The notes under the pieces: model-generated
Told to the model about the DNA's origin: nothing
What the model saw: the letters and a program-made list of their open reading frames with translations, nothing else
Databases searched by the model: none
In this document: in pieces, positions 1 through 9,278 of the stretch
Layout of the letters: each line of letters begins with the position of its first letter
Position numbering within the stretch: position 1 is the stretch's first letter
Source: Clostridiales bacterium
Lineage (GTDB): Bacteria; Bacillota; Clostridia; Christensenellales; Borkfalkiaceae
Assembly (NCBI GenBank): GCA_015055525.1
Contig: SVHZ01000002.1
Coordinates: forward strand, 1-64,000
Reading direction: 5' to 3'
Length of the DNA stretch: 64,000 nucleotides
Made by a program: the position numbers and the translations under genes

Positions 1-124
1 ATTTTTATTAAAAATAGAATTTCGACCTAAAATTGAAATTGAGACCGTTTTCAAAAAAATCATCCGCTTTTGGCTTCAACTCATCCGCTTTCAATTTTGT
101 ATCCTTTTCGTAGCCCTTTCACAC

Positions 125-158
125 GAATAACGCACACCTTAGCGGTGTGCGTTTTTTC
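125..158 (+). terminator. Rho-independent terminator hairpin
   Basis: ACGCACACCttagcGGTGTGCGTTTTTT: GC-rich stem followed by T6. Confidence 0.75.
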
Positions 159-160
159 GT

Positions 161-255
161 GCTTCCCCCTAACGAGATGAGAACGCAGTTCGGCGCTTGC
201 GTCAACCGAGGGGCTCCCCTTTAGGGGTTTCGGTTGTATCTCGTAGGGGTCACCA
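161..255. other. Highly structured intergenic element (predicted multi-helix fold), function unknown
   Basis: Nested inverted repeats: CCCCTAaCGAGA / TCTCGTAGGGG closing helix, ACGCA/TGCGT, AACCGA/TCGGTT and CCCC/GGGG. Confidence 0.45.
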
Positions 256-474
256 AAAAATAGAAGCATCAACAATAGTTGGTGCTTTTATATTTGTCGT
301 ACTTTTTACAAATTGCATTGGTACCACACACCTATACTTTTAGAAAAGATAAAAATGGCAAAAACGGCAAATTTTAATAAAACACTAATCATTATCAAAG
401 CTCTTGACAAATAGTTTCATATAAAGTTATACTTTATATGTTGAAAAAAATAGACTATGCTTTAGAGGTGTGTC

Positions 475-2847
475 GTGTTTAAAAAATTTGTAAAAACAAC
501 GCTTTTAATTTTCTTGTCATTTGTAATGATGTGTAATGCCGTTGCGTGCGACTTTGCGGGTGAAGATAGCGGCGGTGGATCTTGGTGGGATGACGCTATG
601 TCTGACTTGGAGGATTGGTGGGGGGATGCCTCAATAGATCTTGAAGATTGGTGGGGCAACGCATCGAGCGATTTAGAAAATTGGTGGGAAGACGTTTCTG
701 CTACTGGTGGAGATATTGCGGCAGCGATAGATGATAAATTTAATCAATTAGCTGGCAGCTTAAAATTTCAAAAAGATAAGATTGTAGATGATATTGCAAC
801 TAAACTTGCAGAGGCGACGTACAATTCTTATAACGAAAACAATATTATACCTCTTTCTTCAAGAAGTTTTGAGCATATGGATATAAGTTCGCTTGATGAA
901 GATAGTCTTAATGCTTTTGAAGACGATTTGCTTTATGATGAAGAAGCCTTCGTCTATCAATTGATTATTGCGCTAATGCCAACTTCTTATGATGTATTTA
1001 TTGCAACGACGGAAAACTCTGCCGGAGAAGTTGTGTATGGTCTTGCTTATACCGATTATTCAAGGATATATAAAAATAGTGAGGGAATCAAGTATTCTTT
1101 AAGTGGGTTTATAACGCTAAACGGGGAAGCGGTATTAACAGAATCGGAACTTTCAAGTTGTAAAGAAATAATACGTAAAGATGGTGCCGAAGACGATGAA
1201 ATGAGATATGTTTACGCATATCAACCGGAAAGTTATACTACTCACTGCGTTGCATTAAATAAATATTTTATATTTGGTGTAGACTCAAACGCACAAATCA
1301 CATATACTTGTGAGCCGTATAGTGCTTATAAAATTCGTTCTGATTTAGGGGATTTATATTCTTTTGATCAAAATAAAATCATATATAATTCATCAACAAA
1401 TAGTCATTTTACAAATTCAGAATGCTATACACAAATTAAAAATGAAACGAGGTCTCTGAAAGAGATTAAGCAAGATTTTTTAAATGAGTTTAAAAATTAT
1501 GAACTTGAATTTTCATCAATTGACATAGCAAGCATATTTACAAGTGTAAAAAATACAATAACACAAATTTTTTCGGAAAAAGGTATTGCAAATGCCGTTT
1601 CATCTTTAACACTTAACGATATTTTTTCAACAAATATATTTACTCCAAACGTTCCATCAACTGCTACTGAAAAAGAAAAATGGGTAGTAGGCGTCGCTTG
1701 CGTTGTTGTTTCAATCATAACAGTAGCAATAACTATTAAAAAACCCCAAGCATCATCTACTGCAGGCGCTATTGCTGGTGCTGCAATTGAAGTTCTTTTA
1801 GAGGTGGTAATGCAAAACCAATCGGTGGAAAGTTTAGATTATCGCAAGGTTGCTTTAGCGGCAGTGGCTGGTGCGTTGTCTGCAAATCTTGGCATTGTTG
1901 GGGATTCTTTTGTGGGTGGGGTAACAGAAGGATTGTATAGTTTAATAGATGGCGAAGATGTAAAAACGGCGTTGGAAAGTTTCTCTAAGGGTTGTTTAAC
2001 AGGTATTGCTCTTGGTGTAACTTTCAAGTGTGTTGGAAAACTTTTAGGTGGCGTAGTAAATAGTATCAGACCGAAACTAAGGAGGAATGTTTCTAATTTT
2101 GTTAATGATGCGGATATTTATGTTGGTGGTAAAAAAGCGACGGTTATGGCTAATGCATCATCAGACATTGCTGAGCAAACCACTCAAAAAGCAGTTCGTA
2201 AAATTAATGTAAACAATAAACAATTTAGAGAAGTTTTCGAAGAATCGGCATTAAAACAATTACCGAGTTTGAAAAACGCCAATTTTGAATATATAACGAA
2301 AAACGGGTCACTTTCTGCAAAGAAATTAAGGTCAGGATTTTTAAATATAACACCTGAAGCATCCGATGCCATCAAGAAGGCGAGTGTTAATATGTATACT
2401 GGTGAGAAGGTAACGAAATTTACTATTAAAAATTGGCAAGTAGATTTTTCTGAACTAAATGCCCCTAGTGTAAAAATTGGCAATATGACTACAATTCGCA
2501 AAGGTGCAGATGGCAATTTTAGAAAAGCGGATATTTTGTTGGCAAAAAATTGGGGAGAAAATCCATCTTTAATTCCGCCATCAATTAGAAACTATTTTGA
2601 AAATATAAAAGGCTGGAAAACAGCAGAAGATTTCCTTGATTTGGATGCTGCGGCAATTGCAAATATGAGAACATATTTGCAACTTACTTGGCATGAAGCA
2701 AACATAAATGGCTTAATGCAACTGATACCTATGCAGCTTCATTCAGCGGTGGGACACGTTGGGGCTGTAGGAGCTTTGAAAATTATGCAATGTTTAAATA
2801 ATAGGACTGGAGTTAGGTCTTATGTGTGTAAATTTATGGTTTCATAG
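475..2847 (+). CDS. Predicted lipoprotein polymorphic toxin with C-terminal HNH/EndoVII-like (WHE variant) nuclease domain
   Basis: N-terminal hydrophobic signal with lipobox-like AVAC; Gly/Ala-rich hydrophobic middle; C-terminal TWHEANINGLMQLIPMQLHSAVGHVGAVG resembles the WHH/LHH HNH-EndoVII toxin motif. Confidence 0.7.
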   Translation: MFKKFVKTTLLIFLSFVMMCNAVACDFAGEDSGGGSWWDDAMSDLEDWWGDASIDLEDWWGNASSDLENWWEDVSATGGDIAAAIDDKFNQLAGSLKFQKDKIVDDIATKLAEATYNSYNENNIIPLSSRSFEHMDISSLDEDSLNAFEDDLLYDEEAFVYQLIIALMPTSYDVFIATTENSAGEVVYGLAYTDYSRIYKNSEGIKYSLSGFITLNGEAVLTESELSSCKEIIRKDGAEDDEMRYVYAYQPESYTTHCVALNKYFIFGVDSNAQITYTCEPYSAYKIRSDLGDLYSFDQNKIIYNSSTNSHFTNSECYTQIKNETRSLKEIKQDFLNEFKNYELEFSSIDIASIFTSVKNTITQIFSEKGIANAVSSLTLNDIFSTNIFTPNVPSTATEKEKWVVGVACVVVSIITVAITIKKPQASSTAGAIAGAAIEVLLEVVMQNQSVESLDYRKVALAAVAGALSANLGIVGDSFVGGVTEGLYSLIDGEDVKTALESFSKGCLTGIALGVTFKCVGKLLGGVVNSIRPKLRRNVSNFVNDADIYVGGKKATVMANASSDIAEQTTQKAVRKINVNNKQFREVFEESALKQLPSLKNANFEYITKNGSLSAKKLRSGFLNITPEASDAIKKASVNMYTGEKVTKFTIKNWQVDFSELNAPSVKIGNMTTIRKGADGNFRKADILLAKNWGENPSLIPPSIRNYFENIKGWKTAEDFLDLDAAAIANMRTYLQLTWHEANINGLMQLIPMQLHSAVGHVGAVGALKIMQCLNNRTGVRSYVCKFMVS

Positions 2848-2858
2848 GGGAGAGAATT

Positions 2859-3311
2859 ATGAAAAAACTTATTACATCTAAAATAAAAAACGAGCAAAAA
2901 AAATACAATACTGTGGTAAACTATGTGTATAAGTGCGAACAATTATACATGAAAGAAAGTTCTAAAGCTGCTTGTTTCAACTGTGCTGTTTTCGAGAAAT
3001 ATAGAAACTTGGCGTTGGGAGATAGATATAAACAATGCTATAACTGTAGTGCTTGTGATAATGTTGTAGAAGCCTACAACAAATATCTTTACGCTCAAGC
3101 GCAAGTAGATGAAGTTATCAAAGTTTACGCAAAAGTTATATTTGAAGAATTAAGCATTATAAAACCTAAACTTATATCTCGCTTAGACAAAACTACTGTT
3201 ACATGGGAAAACGTATTTCCGTTAAACTTTCAAGAGGTACCTGACACACTTATGAAGTCGATAGTTGCGTTGATTGAAGAAGATGGTGGTAAATATAGAA
3301 TAAAACAATAA
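2859..3311 (+). CDS. Small Cys-containing protein, candidate immunity protein for the upstream toxin
   Basis: 11 nt downstream of the toxin stop, same strand, 150 aa, CFNC/CYNCSAC motifs; immunity role inferred from position only. Confidence 0.45.
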   Translation: MKKLITSKIKNEQKKYNTVVNYVYKCEQLYMKESSKAACFNCAVFEKYRNLALGDRYKQCYNCSACDNVVEAYNKYLYAQAQVDEVIKVYAKVIFEELSIIKPKLISRLDKTTVTWENVFPLNFQEVPDTLMKSIVALIEEDGGKYRIKQ

Positions 3312-3368
3312 AAACCTCACGAAAAGAATTGTTGAAATATGGGGCGTTAATAAAACCGCAAATTTTTC

Positions 3369-3398
3369 TTGACTTTATAGGTAAAAGTATGGTATAAT
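3369..3398 (+). promoter_or_regulatory. Sigma-70-like promoter
   Basis: TTGACT-N18-TATAAT. Confidence 0.6.
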
Positions 3399-3523
3399 AT
3401 AAGTAACTCAAAAAACTATATATATTTTTTTAGAAAAAATCTCACCTTCGGGTGAGATTTTGGCGTTTTTAGGGGAAAGTCCACATAGTGTGGAAAATTC
3501 ACGTAAAAAAGGAGAAAGAAAAA

Positions 3524-4180
3524 ATGGAAAAGAAAGTCATAAGTGAAGAAGAATACATTAAGCTACTAAAAAAGAAATCAGATACGGAAATAGAAAACTT
3601 CAAACCATCGGACGCGTTCTTTGCTAAACTTAATAAAAACACAAAAACTATGCAATTAATGCGTAATTTTGATGATTCTAAAAAAAGGTTTTTAATTTTG
3701 AAAAACGCGCTTGCTATTAAGTATACATATACTCAAAAAGTAGAGTATTTATTAGGAGATGCAGAGCCTGAAGACAAACGTGTTTGCCATATCGACTTAA
3801 TTATAAAACGAGACAATATGTGTATCGGGAGATTTGATGAAACTGGAATAACTATGACCGAATTAAAAAAATATTCGCATTATTACTTAAAATTCATTAG
3901 AGGCAAAGATTATTATTTAAGCACGTTATACGAGCAATTAAAAGGCGTTGAAGAAAAGTTTATGAAAACGATGGACGAAGATAAAAACTTTGAGCCGTTT
4001 GTTCTTGCTTTCAACGAGTACGTTGAGTTAAGAGCGCAAAGTGAAAATAACGTTCAGTACGGCACGACAAGAGAATATTTAATAGCGGGCGCAAGAATTA
4101 GCGCTTGCAAAGCGCCCGTAAGATACGTACCTATGCCGGATAGAGAGGAGCGCCTTGCTAGAATAAGAGAGTTTTTTTAA
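3524..4180 (+). CDS. Hypothetical protein (start re-assigned to MEKKVISEEE)
   Basis: Open frame with AAAGGAGAAAG upstream of ATG 3524; followed by a terminator at about 4198. Confidence 0.6.
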   Translation: MEKKVISEEEYIKLLKKKSDTEIENFKPSDAFFAKLNKNTKTMQLMRNFDDSKKRFLILKNALAIKYTYTQKVEYLLGDAEPEDKRVCHIDLIIKRDNMCIGRFDETGITMTELKKYSHYYLKFIRGKDYYLSTLYEQLKGVEEKFMKTMDEDKNFEPFVLAFNEYVELRAQSENNVQYGTTREYLIAGARISACKAPVRYVPMPDREERLARIREFF

Positions 4181-4197
4181 TACCAAACAAATAAAAA

Positions 4198-4224
4198 AAG
4201 GCTTGGTTTTAACCAAGCCTTTTT
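4198..4224 (+). terminator. Rho-independent terminator
   Basis: AAGGCTTGGTTTTAACCAAGCCTTTTT. Confidence 0.8.
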
Positions 4225-4333
4225 AATATTCTTTTCGTCCAAGCAAATAAAAAAATATTATTTTATTTTGACAAGGGTTGGCATATATTATGTGTTAAAG
4301 TTTTATTGTAAACTAAAATATAAGGAGATAGTT

Positions 4334-4555
4334 ATGAAAAAACAATTAGAATTGTGTCGCATAAAATTGTTTGCCGATAGTTTGAAAAAGGGTAAAAGCT
4401 GGAACGGATATGAAGTTTACGAGCCGATTTATAAAGAAGAGTATATAGGAGGACATCCAAAAATCGTTTTAGTAAAAGACGGCGAAGTAAGACTATCGAC
4501 AAGCGAAGAGTGTTTTGCTTATATGGAATTTGTTAAAAGTAAGGGAACGCCCTGA
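4334..4555 (+). CDS. Small hypothetical protein (start MKKQLELCRIK)
   Basis: RBS AAGGAGATAGTT upstream of ATG 4334. Confidence 0.5.
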   Translation: MKKQLELCRIKLFADSLKKGKSWNGYEVYEPIYKEEYIGGHPKIVLVKDGEVRLSTSEECFAYMEFVKSKGTP

Positions 4556-4621
4556 TTAGAAAACAAATGCAAAAATATCCTAGCGAGTTGACAATAAACA
4601 ATATACAAAAGAAAAATAATT

Positions 4622-4653
4622 AAAAAGCACTTGCGGTTGCAAGTGCTTTTTTT
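4622..4653. terminator. Bidirectional terminator
   Basis: AAAAAGCACTTGCGGTTGCAAGTGCTTTTTTT between convergent genes. Confidence 0.8.
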
Positions 4654-4659
4654 ATTGGG

Positions 4660-7600
4660 TTATTTTAAGGATGCTAAAATCTTTTCGCATTCGTCGCCCG
4701 TCAATGATTTTTTCTCAATTAACGCTTGAGCTAAGGCTTCAAGCTTTTCTCTGTTATCAGATAAGAGCTTTAACGCCCTTTCATATTGTTCGCATATAAT
4801 TGCGTTTATGCGTTCAAGCATAGCGTCTGGAATACTTTCATCGTTTTCAATATAGCGGGTGCTATATAAGAAATTATCCATACCATAATAACAAACTACG
4901 CATTTAGCATTGTGAGTAGCGCTTTTTATATCTCCGCTAACGCCCGTTGATAAACCTTCTTCGCCGTAGATTAAAACTTCGGCGGCTCTACCTGCAAAAT
5001 CACAGCAAATTTCGTTGAGCAAATCTTGTTTAGTAATTTTGGATCGGTCTTCTTTTGAGTCAATTCTCGTGTAACCGAGATAATGCCCTCTAGATACGAC
5101 TGTAACGAACGACGGATGACCGCCTAATAAATAATCTATTAAATAATGCCCAACTTCGTGATATGCGGTTTCGGCAAGACCTTCGGTAGATAGCGAGTTG
5201 GTTTCTTCGCCCATCGTGTAAAGATCGTAGGAGTCGACAAAGAGCGTGTCGGTAAGTTCTTTGCCCCTTGCGTTAGAGATAGCAAAATCGATAAGAGTTC
5301 TAATAAAACTATAACTATTATATTGAGTTGTTGCAACAACGGTTTCGATTGCTTGATCGGAAAGGGAAGTAATTTGTTTTTCAGCCAAGTATTTTTTAAT
5401 GAACGCGCGCCTTTCTTCTTTATTTGGTAAAATCAAGCCGATTGCTCTATCAAAACTATTGATAGTTTTATCTGGGAACTCATCTCTATCGAAAGTGGTT
5501 GTTCCGATAAATAAAACGGGTTGTTTTTTGTTTTTGTTTAACTTTTCTATTTCTCCAAGCGTTGCCCTTGTAATATCGGGGTCGTAAAGCAAGAGACATT
5601 CAACGTTTTTAACGAGTAAAACGGCGGGAGCGCATTGTTTAGCGTTATTGAAAATTTCCTTTATCTTTTTAGCGACTTCGCAAGGAGAACAAGTATCGTC
5701 GAACACGATATCTTTAGCGTCGTAACTAATTAAAGTTGCATTAGTTTCGCCCGCCAAGGCTTTTGCAAGAAGCCCTTTGCCAAGCCCTGAGCGACCGTAA
5801 ATAAGGAAGCCTTTGGGAGGATTATCACCAAGATAAACGTCGTTACGGGTTAAGAAACTAGAATAGTATTTAAGAACTTTTTTTGCGTGTTCGTGCCCGA
5901 TAACGTCGTCAAACTTCAAGTTGGATAAGAAACTCGTTAGATATCTACTTTCAAGTTTTCTTTCGGTGTTTTCAAGGGAAAGTTTAGTAAATTGAATTGT
6001 GAGCAATTCGTTTTTCTTATCTAAAACTTGTTTGGTTTGATAAGCAAGGTATTTTCCTTCGCCGATAAGCAACGCTAAATCTTTTGCCACTTCAAGCTCT
6101 TCTTGAAGGAAGGATATAGAAGTTTCAACGTCTTCAACGTCTTCTTTATTAAAATAGCAAATCGCTCTTGCAATATCGTTTAGAAAACTTGCGTAACTCG
6201 TATGGTAAATTTCGTATTCCACGTTGGCAAGAAGATATAAGGGGACTTCTCTAAAATAAGTTCCAATATAGTTAAAAATCTTAACGCCTTGCGAATCATA
6301 GTCTTCAAGGCTAGTGGGAACGATTTCCATTTTTTCAACGCCGGTTAAAACGTCAAGCAACACAAAGTCAACGCCGTTATTTAATATTTGAACAGCATCG
6401 TCATAAGTTGAAGCGGTTATAATTTTTACGTTATCTATCTTCAACGCCTCAAAGAAAGAAGCGTCGCTCTTTTTGCAAACGATTAAAGCTGTAAAAGTTC
6501 TAGTTGCAAAAAGGTTTTTAACGTTAAGGTCGCAGTCGTCTAGCAAAAGTTCGAAGTTAAGTTTTTTAGTAGAGCAGAGCAAAGGCTCGCCGGAAGATTT
6601 ATCCACTTGTGAAAAAAGGTCTGAAAGTTCTTTGTTAAAAAGTTTATTAACGCACTTTTTAATGGTGGGAATAGTATAATCTTCCTTATTCATATAAAGA
6701 ATAGCGGTTGATAACTTATCGGCATCGCAACTGATTTCTATATTAGTTTTTTGGTTGAAATCATCAAATACTTTACAAATTTCATCGTAGGCAACCGACC
6801 TTAACATTTCTTGCGGAGCAAAGTTGAGCATAATTAACTTTCCGCTTGCAAGTTTTTCGGTTAAAGTTTCGCCAAAGTATTGAGAAATAGCGTTTATAAG
6901 CGTTTCTTCTGAAACGTTTGCAAGATTTCCCGTGAAAGAAGAATTGTAAATAGACTTTCCGATTTTCGTAGTGAAAATCATTATGACGTTTTTGAAGGAA
7001 ACCCTATCGTACTCGCCCGTTTCAATGGCGCTTATAATAAGGTCTGCAATATTGCCACTTTGAAGAAAATCATTAAACACTAAAACGCAACGCGGATTAG
7101 AGTAAACAAACCTAACGATATCGTTACAAGTAGAGGTTTTATCGTAATCAACGGCGTTTAAGATTTTATATTCCGTTCCGTTGAGTTCAAACAAAAGTTT
7201 AGCGGTTTTTTCGGCAAGAAGGCTCTTTCCGCAACCAGACGGACCCATTAAAGTAAAGGTGGTAAGGGGAGAATTAGAGTCTTTATCCTTAAAATAAGCG
7301 TTAAGCAAACCGGAAACAACTTCGTTTATAGCGTGAGATTGACCGTAAATTTCCTCTTCGAGTTTTTCTTTTAATATGCGCAATTGATTGACGTAATCTG
7401 AAAAAGAGTCGCCGTTACGTTTTCTAGCCTCGTCTTGCAAAGAAGTGCGGTCGTCGTTTTCGCTAACGTTGAAAATAGAGAAGTTAGTTCCGCAAATCTC
7501 GTCTTTGTTAAGTTCGGAAGATTCGTAAACGAAGTTTTTGATAGAATCAAAACTAGCGTTGCATTTTATATCTAAAACCAAAGTGCTTGATTCTTCTTCA

Positions 7601-7731
7601 ACCACCGTTACGTTTTCTTCGCCGAGTTCTTTTATAAGCGCGCTTGTAATCTTATTAAAAAGCAACTCTTTTCTCTCTTGCTCAAATTGTTCAAGCAATT
7701 TTTTTTCTGCAAAAAATACAATTCTAATCAT
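4660..7731 (-). CDS. AAA+ protease: ClpA/B-like AAA module, receiver-like middle, FtsH-like AAA and M41 metallopeptidase
   Basis: Walker A GPSGCGKS and GRSGLGKG; IYGQSHAINEVV as in Clp AAA; HEVGH zinc motif and TGVSGDIKSAT third-ligand region as in FtsH; no N-terminal TM segment. Confidence 0.85.
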   Translation of the reverse strand: MIRIVFFAEKKLLEQFEQERKELLFNKITSALIKELGEENVTVVEEESSTLVLDIKCNASFDSIKNFVYESSELNKDEICGTNFSIFNVSENDDRTSLQDEARKRNGDSFSDYVNQLRILKEKLEEEIYGQSHAINEVVSGLLNAYFKDKDSNSPLTTFTLMGPSGCGKSLLAEKTAKLLFELNGTEYKILNAVDYDKTSTCNDIVRFVYSNPRCVLVFNDFLQSGNIADLIISAIETGEYDRVSFKNVIMIFTTKIGKSIYNSSFTGNLANVSEETLINAISQYFGETLTEKLASGKLIMLNFAPQEMLRSVAYDEICKVFDDFNQKTNIEISCDADKLSTAILYMNKEDYTIPTIKKCVNKLFNKELSDLFSQVDKSSGEPLLCSTKKLNFELLLDDCDLNVKNLFATRTFTALIVCKKSDASFFEALKIDNVKIITASTYDDAVQILNNGVDFVLLDVLTGVEKMEIVPTSLEDYDSQGVKIFNYIGTYFREVPLYLLANVEYEIYHTSYASFLNDIARAICYFNKEDVEDVETSISFLQEELEVAKDLALLIGEGKYLAYQTKQVLDKKNELLTIQFTKLSLENTERKLESRYLTSFLSNLKFDDVIGHEHAKKVLKYYSSFLTRNDVYLGDNPPKGFLIYGRSGLGKGLLAKALAGETNATLISYDAKDIVFDDTCSPCEVAKKIKEIFNNAKQCAPAVLLVKNVECLLLYDPDITRATLGEIEKLNKNKKQPVLFIGTTTFDRDEFPDKTINSFDRAIGLILPNKEERRAFIKKYLAEKQITSLSDQAIETVVATTQYNSYSFIRTLIDFAISNARGKELTDTLFVDSYDLYTMGEETNSLSTEGLAETAYHEVGHYLIDYLLGGHPSFVTVVSRGHYLGYTRIDSKEDRSKITKQDLLNEICCDFAGRAAEVLIYGEEGLSTGVSGDIKSATHNAKCVVCYYGMDNFLYSTRYIENDESIPDAMLERINAIICEQYERALKLLSDNREKLEALAQALIEKKSLTGDECEKILASLK

Positions 7732-7732
7732 A

Positions 7733-8164
7733 TTACGCCTCCGTTATGGCGGTGAGCGGGAGTAAGTATTCCGCGCAAGAATCGCTAAACAACCTATCAA
7801 TCATTTCTTGAACGGTTTCGCTTGCTTGTTCAACGCTATCACAGTTAGGGCTAGCGTATTCAACGATTAACGCATGCCCGCGCCTTACTTGCTTAACGTA
7901 AGCCTTAAAGAAATATAAACCTTGGTTAAAGTAATTAACAAGCGCCAATGACTCTTTATTATAATTGATAGAATCAAACGCAAATGTAATAACGAGAGTT
8001 GCCTTTTCGTTAAACTCAACCGTCATAGCAATTTCAGTATTATATTTTCTTGAAGGGATAAAGGTTCTGAGCGCAACGGAGTTTTCGCCAGAGTCAATTT
8101 CTTCCCAAGAAAATGAGTTTGCCGTTTTCATGATAAGCCCTTGCTTAAATAAATCTAAATTCAT
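7733..8164 (-). CDS. YbjN-like domain protein (start MNLDLFKQGL)
   Basis: RBS TAGGAGAAAAATT before ATG at 8164; directly upstream of the AAA/M41 gene in the same operon; fold assignment tentative. Confidence 0.55.
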   Translation of the reverse strand: MNLDLFKQGLIMKTANSFSWEEIDSGENSVALRTFIPSRKYNTEIAMTVEFNEKATLVITFAFDSINYNKESLALVNYFNQGLYFFKAYVKQVRRGHALIVEYASPNCDSVEQASETVQEMIDRLFSDSCAEYLLPLTAITEA

Positions 8165-8246
8165 AATTTTTCTCCTAAAAGTAAAGGTGGGATAAGTATA
8201 GCACTCGTGTCGAATTTTGTCAATATAGGGCGGAATAATTGCAACA

Positions 8247-8275
8247 AAAAAAGCACTTGCGATAGCAAGTGCTAA
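8247..8275. terminator. Terminator hairpin
   Basis: AAAAAAAGCACTTGCGATAGCAAGTGCT. Confidence 0.7.
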
Positions 8276-8285
8276 TTTATTAAAA

Positions 8286-9278
8286 TTAGTTGATTGTGAA
8301 CGTAGAATACGTGTCACCCGTTACTTTTATATAATACTTGGCGTTTCTACTCGGTTTGAAAGTTACCTTTTGACTGCCTTGACTAGTTCCGCTAGTTGCA
8401 GAAACTAAGTTACCGCTTGAATTGTAAACGTAAACTACTGCTTTTTCACTCTTAGAAATAGTTACCGTTAAGTTAGTGGTTGAAGAGCCGTTATCATAGT
8501 AGTAATAAGTTTCGTGAGTAGGGTCGTGAGATTCAACCGGCATTGCGTAACCTTTCTTAGTGTAAACCGCATCGCTTAAACTTGTTCCAATTCTACCTTT
8601 TACCCATTTGTTAGTGTCAAACGCGTTGCCGAGCGCTAAGCCCGTGTAAGGGTTGCTATATCTTGCAGACGGAGCGTAACCAACTTCCGTTGCAATCGCC
8701 TCCCACTTACCGTCAGCATTTCTTTGAAGAGTAGTTCTATATACGGGATAAATATTCGTTCCCGCAGGGATTTCAGGTGACCAGCCGTCGCCAAGGAATA
8801 AACTCGTACTGTATAAATAATAAGTATCGTCAGACCCGTCTGGGAATTTAAGGATAAATTCAACGTTGTTAGTGCCGTCGTTAAGTTCAAAGAACTCGTT
8901 AATTCTATCCGATTGCCAAAGGTCCATGCTACCAAGTTGGTTAGCGTCACGATAAGAAATGGCTTTTCTATTAGCAATTTCTTCAGCGAGATAAGAGTTT
9001 TCTGTGTTAAGACCAACGTTTTGATTAGTACCACCTGAAGTGTAAGTTCCGTTCAAAACTTTTTCAATTAAAATTTTGTGGTTGTTACCGTATTCGCTTT
9101 GGTTTGGAAGATCATCTGCGCCTTCCCACGGCATAACTATAACGTCAACGTTAAAATCTATATCAGCAGACAAGGCTTCGTTATATACCCACGACGCTTT
9201 AACTTTAGGAGTAATAAGTGAAACGGCTACGACAAATAAGGCGACGAGAGAGAAAGCAATATATCTAAATTTACGCAT
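8286..9278 (-). CDS. Secreted protein, probable SipW-processed TasA-like/matrix component
   Basis: N-terminus MRKFRYIAFSLVALFVVAVSLITPKVKASW; overlaps the 3' end of the signal peptidase gene; C-terminal beta-rich domain. Confidence 0.6.
   Translation of the reverse strand: MRKFRYIAFSLVALFVVAVSLITPKVKASWVYNEALSADIDFNVDVIVMPWEGADDLPNQSEYGNNHKILIEKVLNGTYTSGGTNQNVGLNTENSYLAEEIANRKAISYRDANQLGSMDLWQSDRINEFFELNDGTNNVEFILKFPDGSDDTYYLYSTSLFLGDGWSPEIPAGTNIYPVYRTTLQRNADGKWEAIATEVGYAPSARYSNPYTGLALGNAFDTNKWVKGRIGTSLSDAVYTKKGYAMPVESHDPTHETYYYYDNGSSTTNLTVTISKSEKAVVYVYNSSGNLVSATSGTSQGSQKVTFKPSRNAKYYIKVTGDTYSTFTIN

Noticed and set aside
230-255. Possible tRNA 3' end (GTATCTCGTAGGGGTCACCA)
   Set aside because: No matching 5' acceptor strand, no proper T-loop (TTCGAAT) or anticodon arm; treated as a structured element instead.
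462-659. 65-aa antisense ORF MPHQSSRSIEASPHQSSK
   Set aside because: Repetitive because it is the complement of the Trp-pair repeat in the toxin gene.
5139-8195. Antisense ORFs inside the AAA/M41 and YbjN-like genes
   Set aside because: Overlap long conserved genes on the other strand or frame; no recognisable domains.
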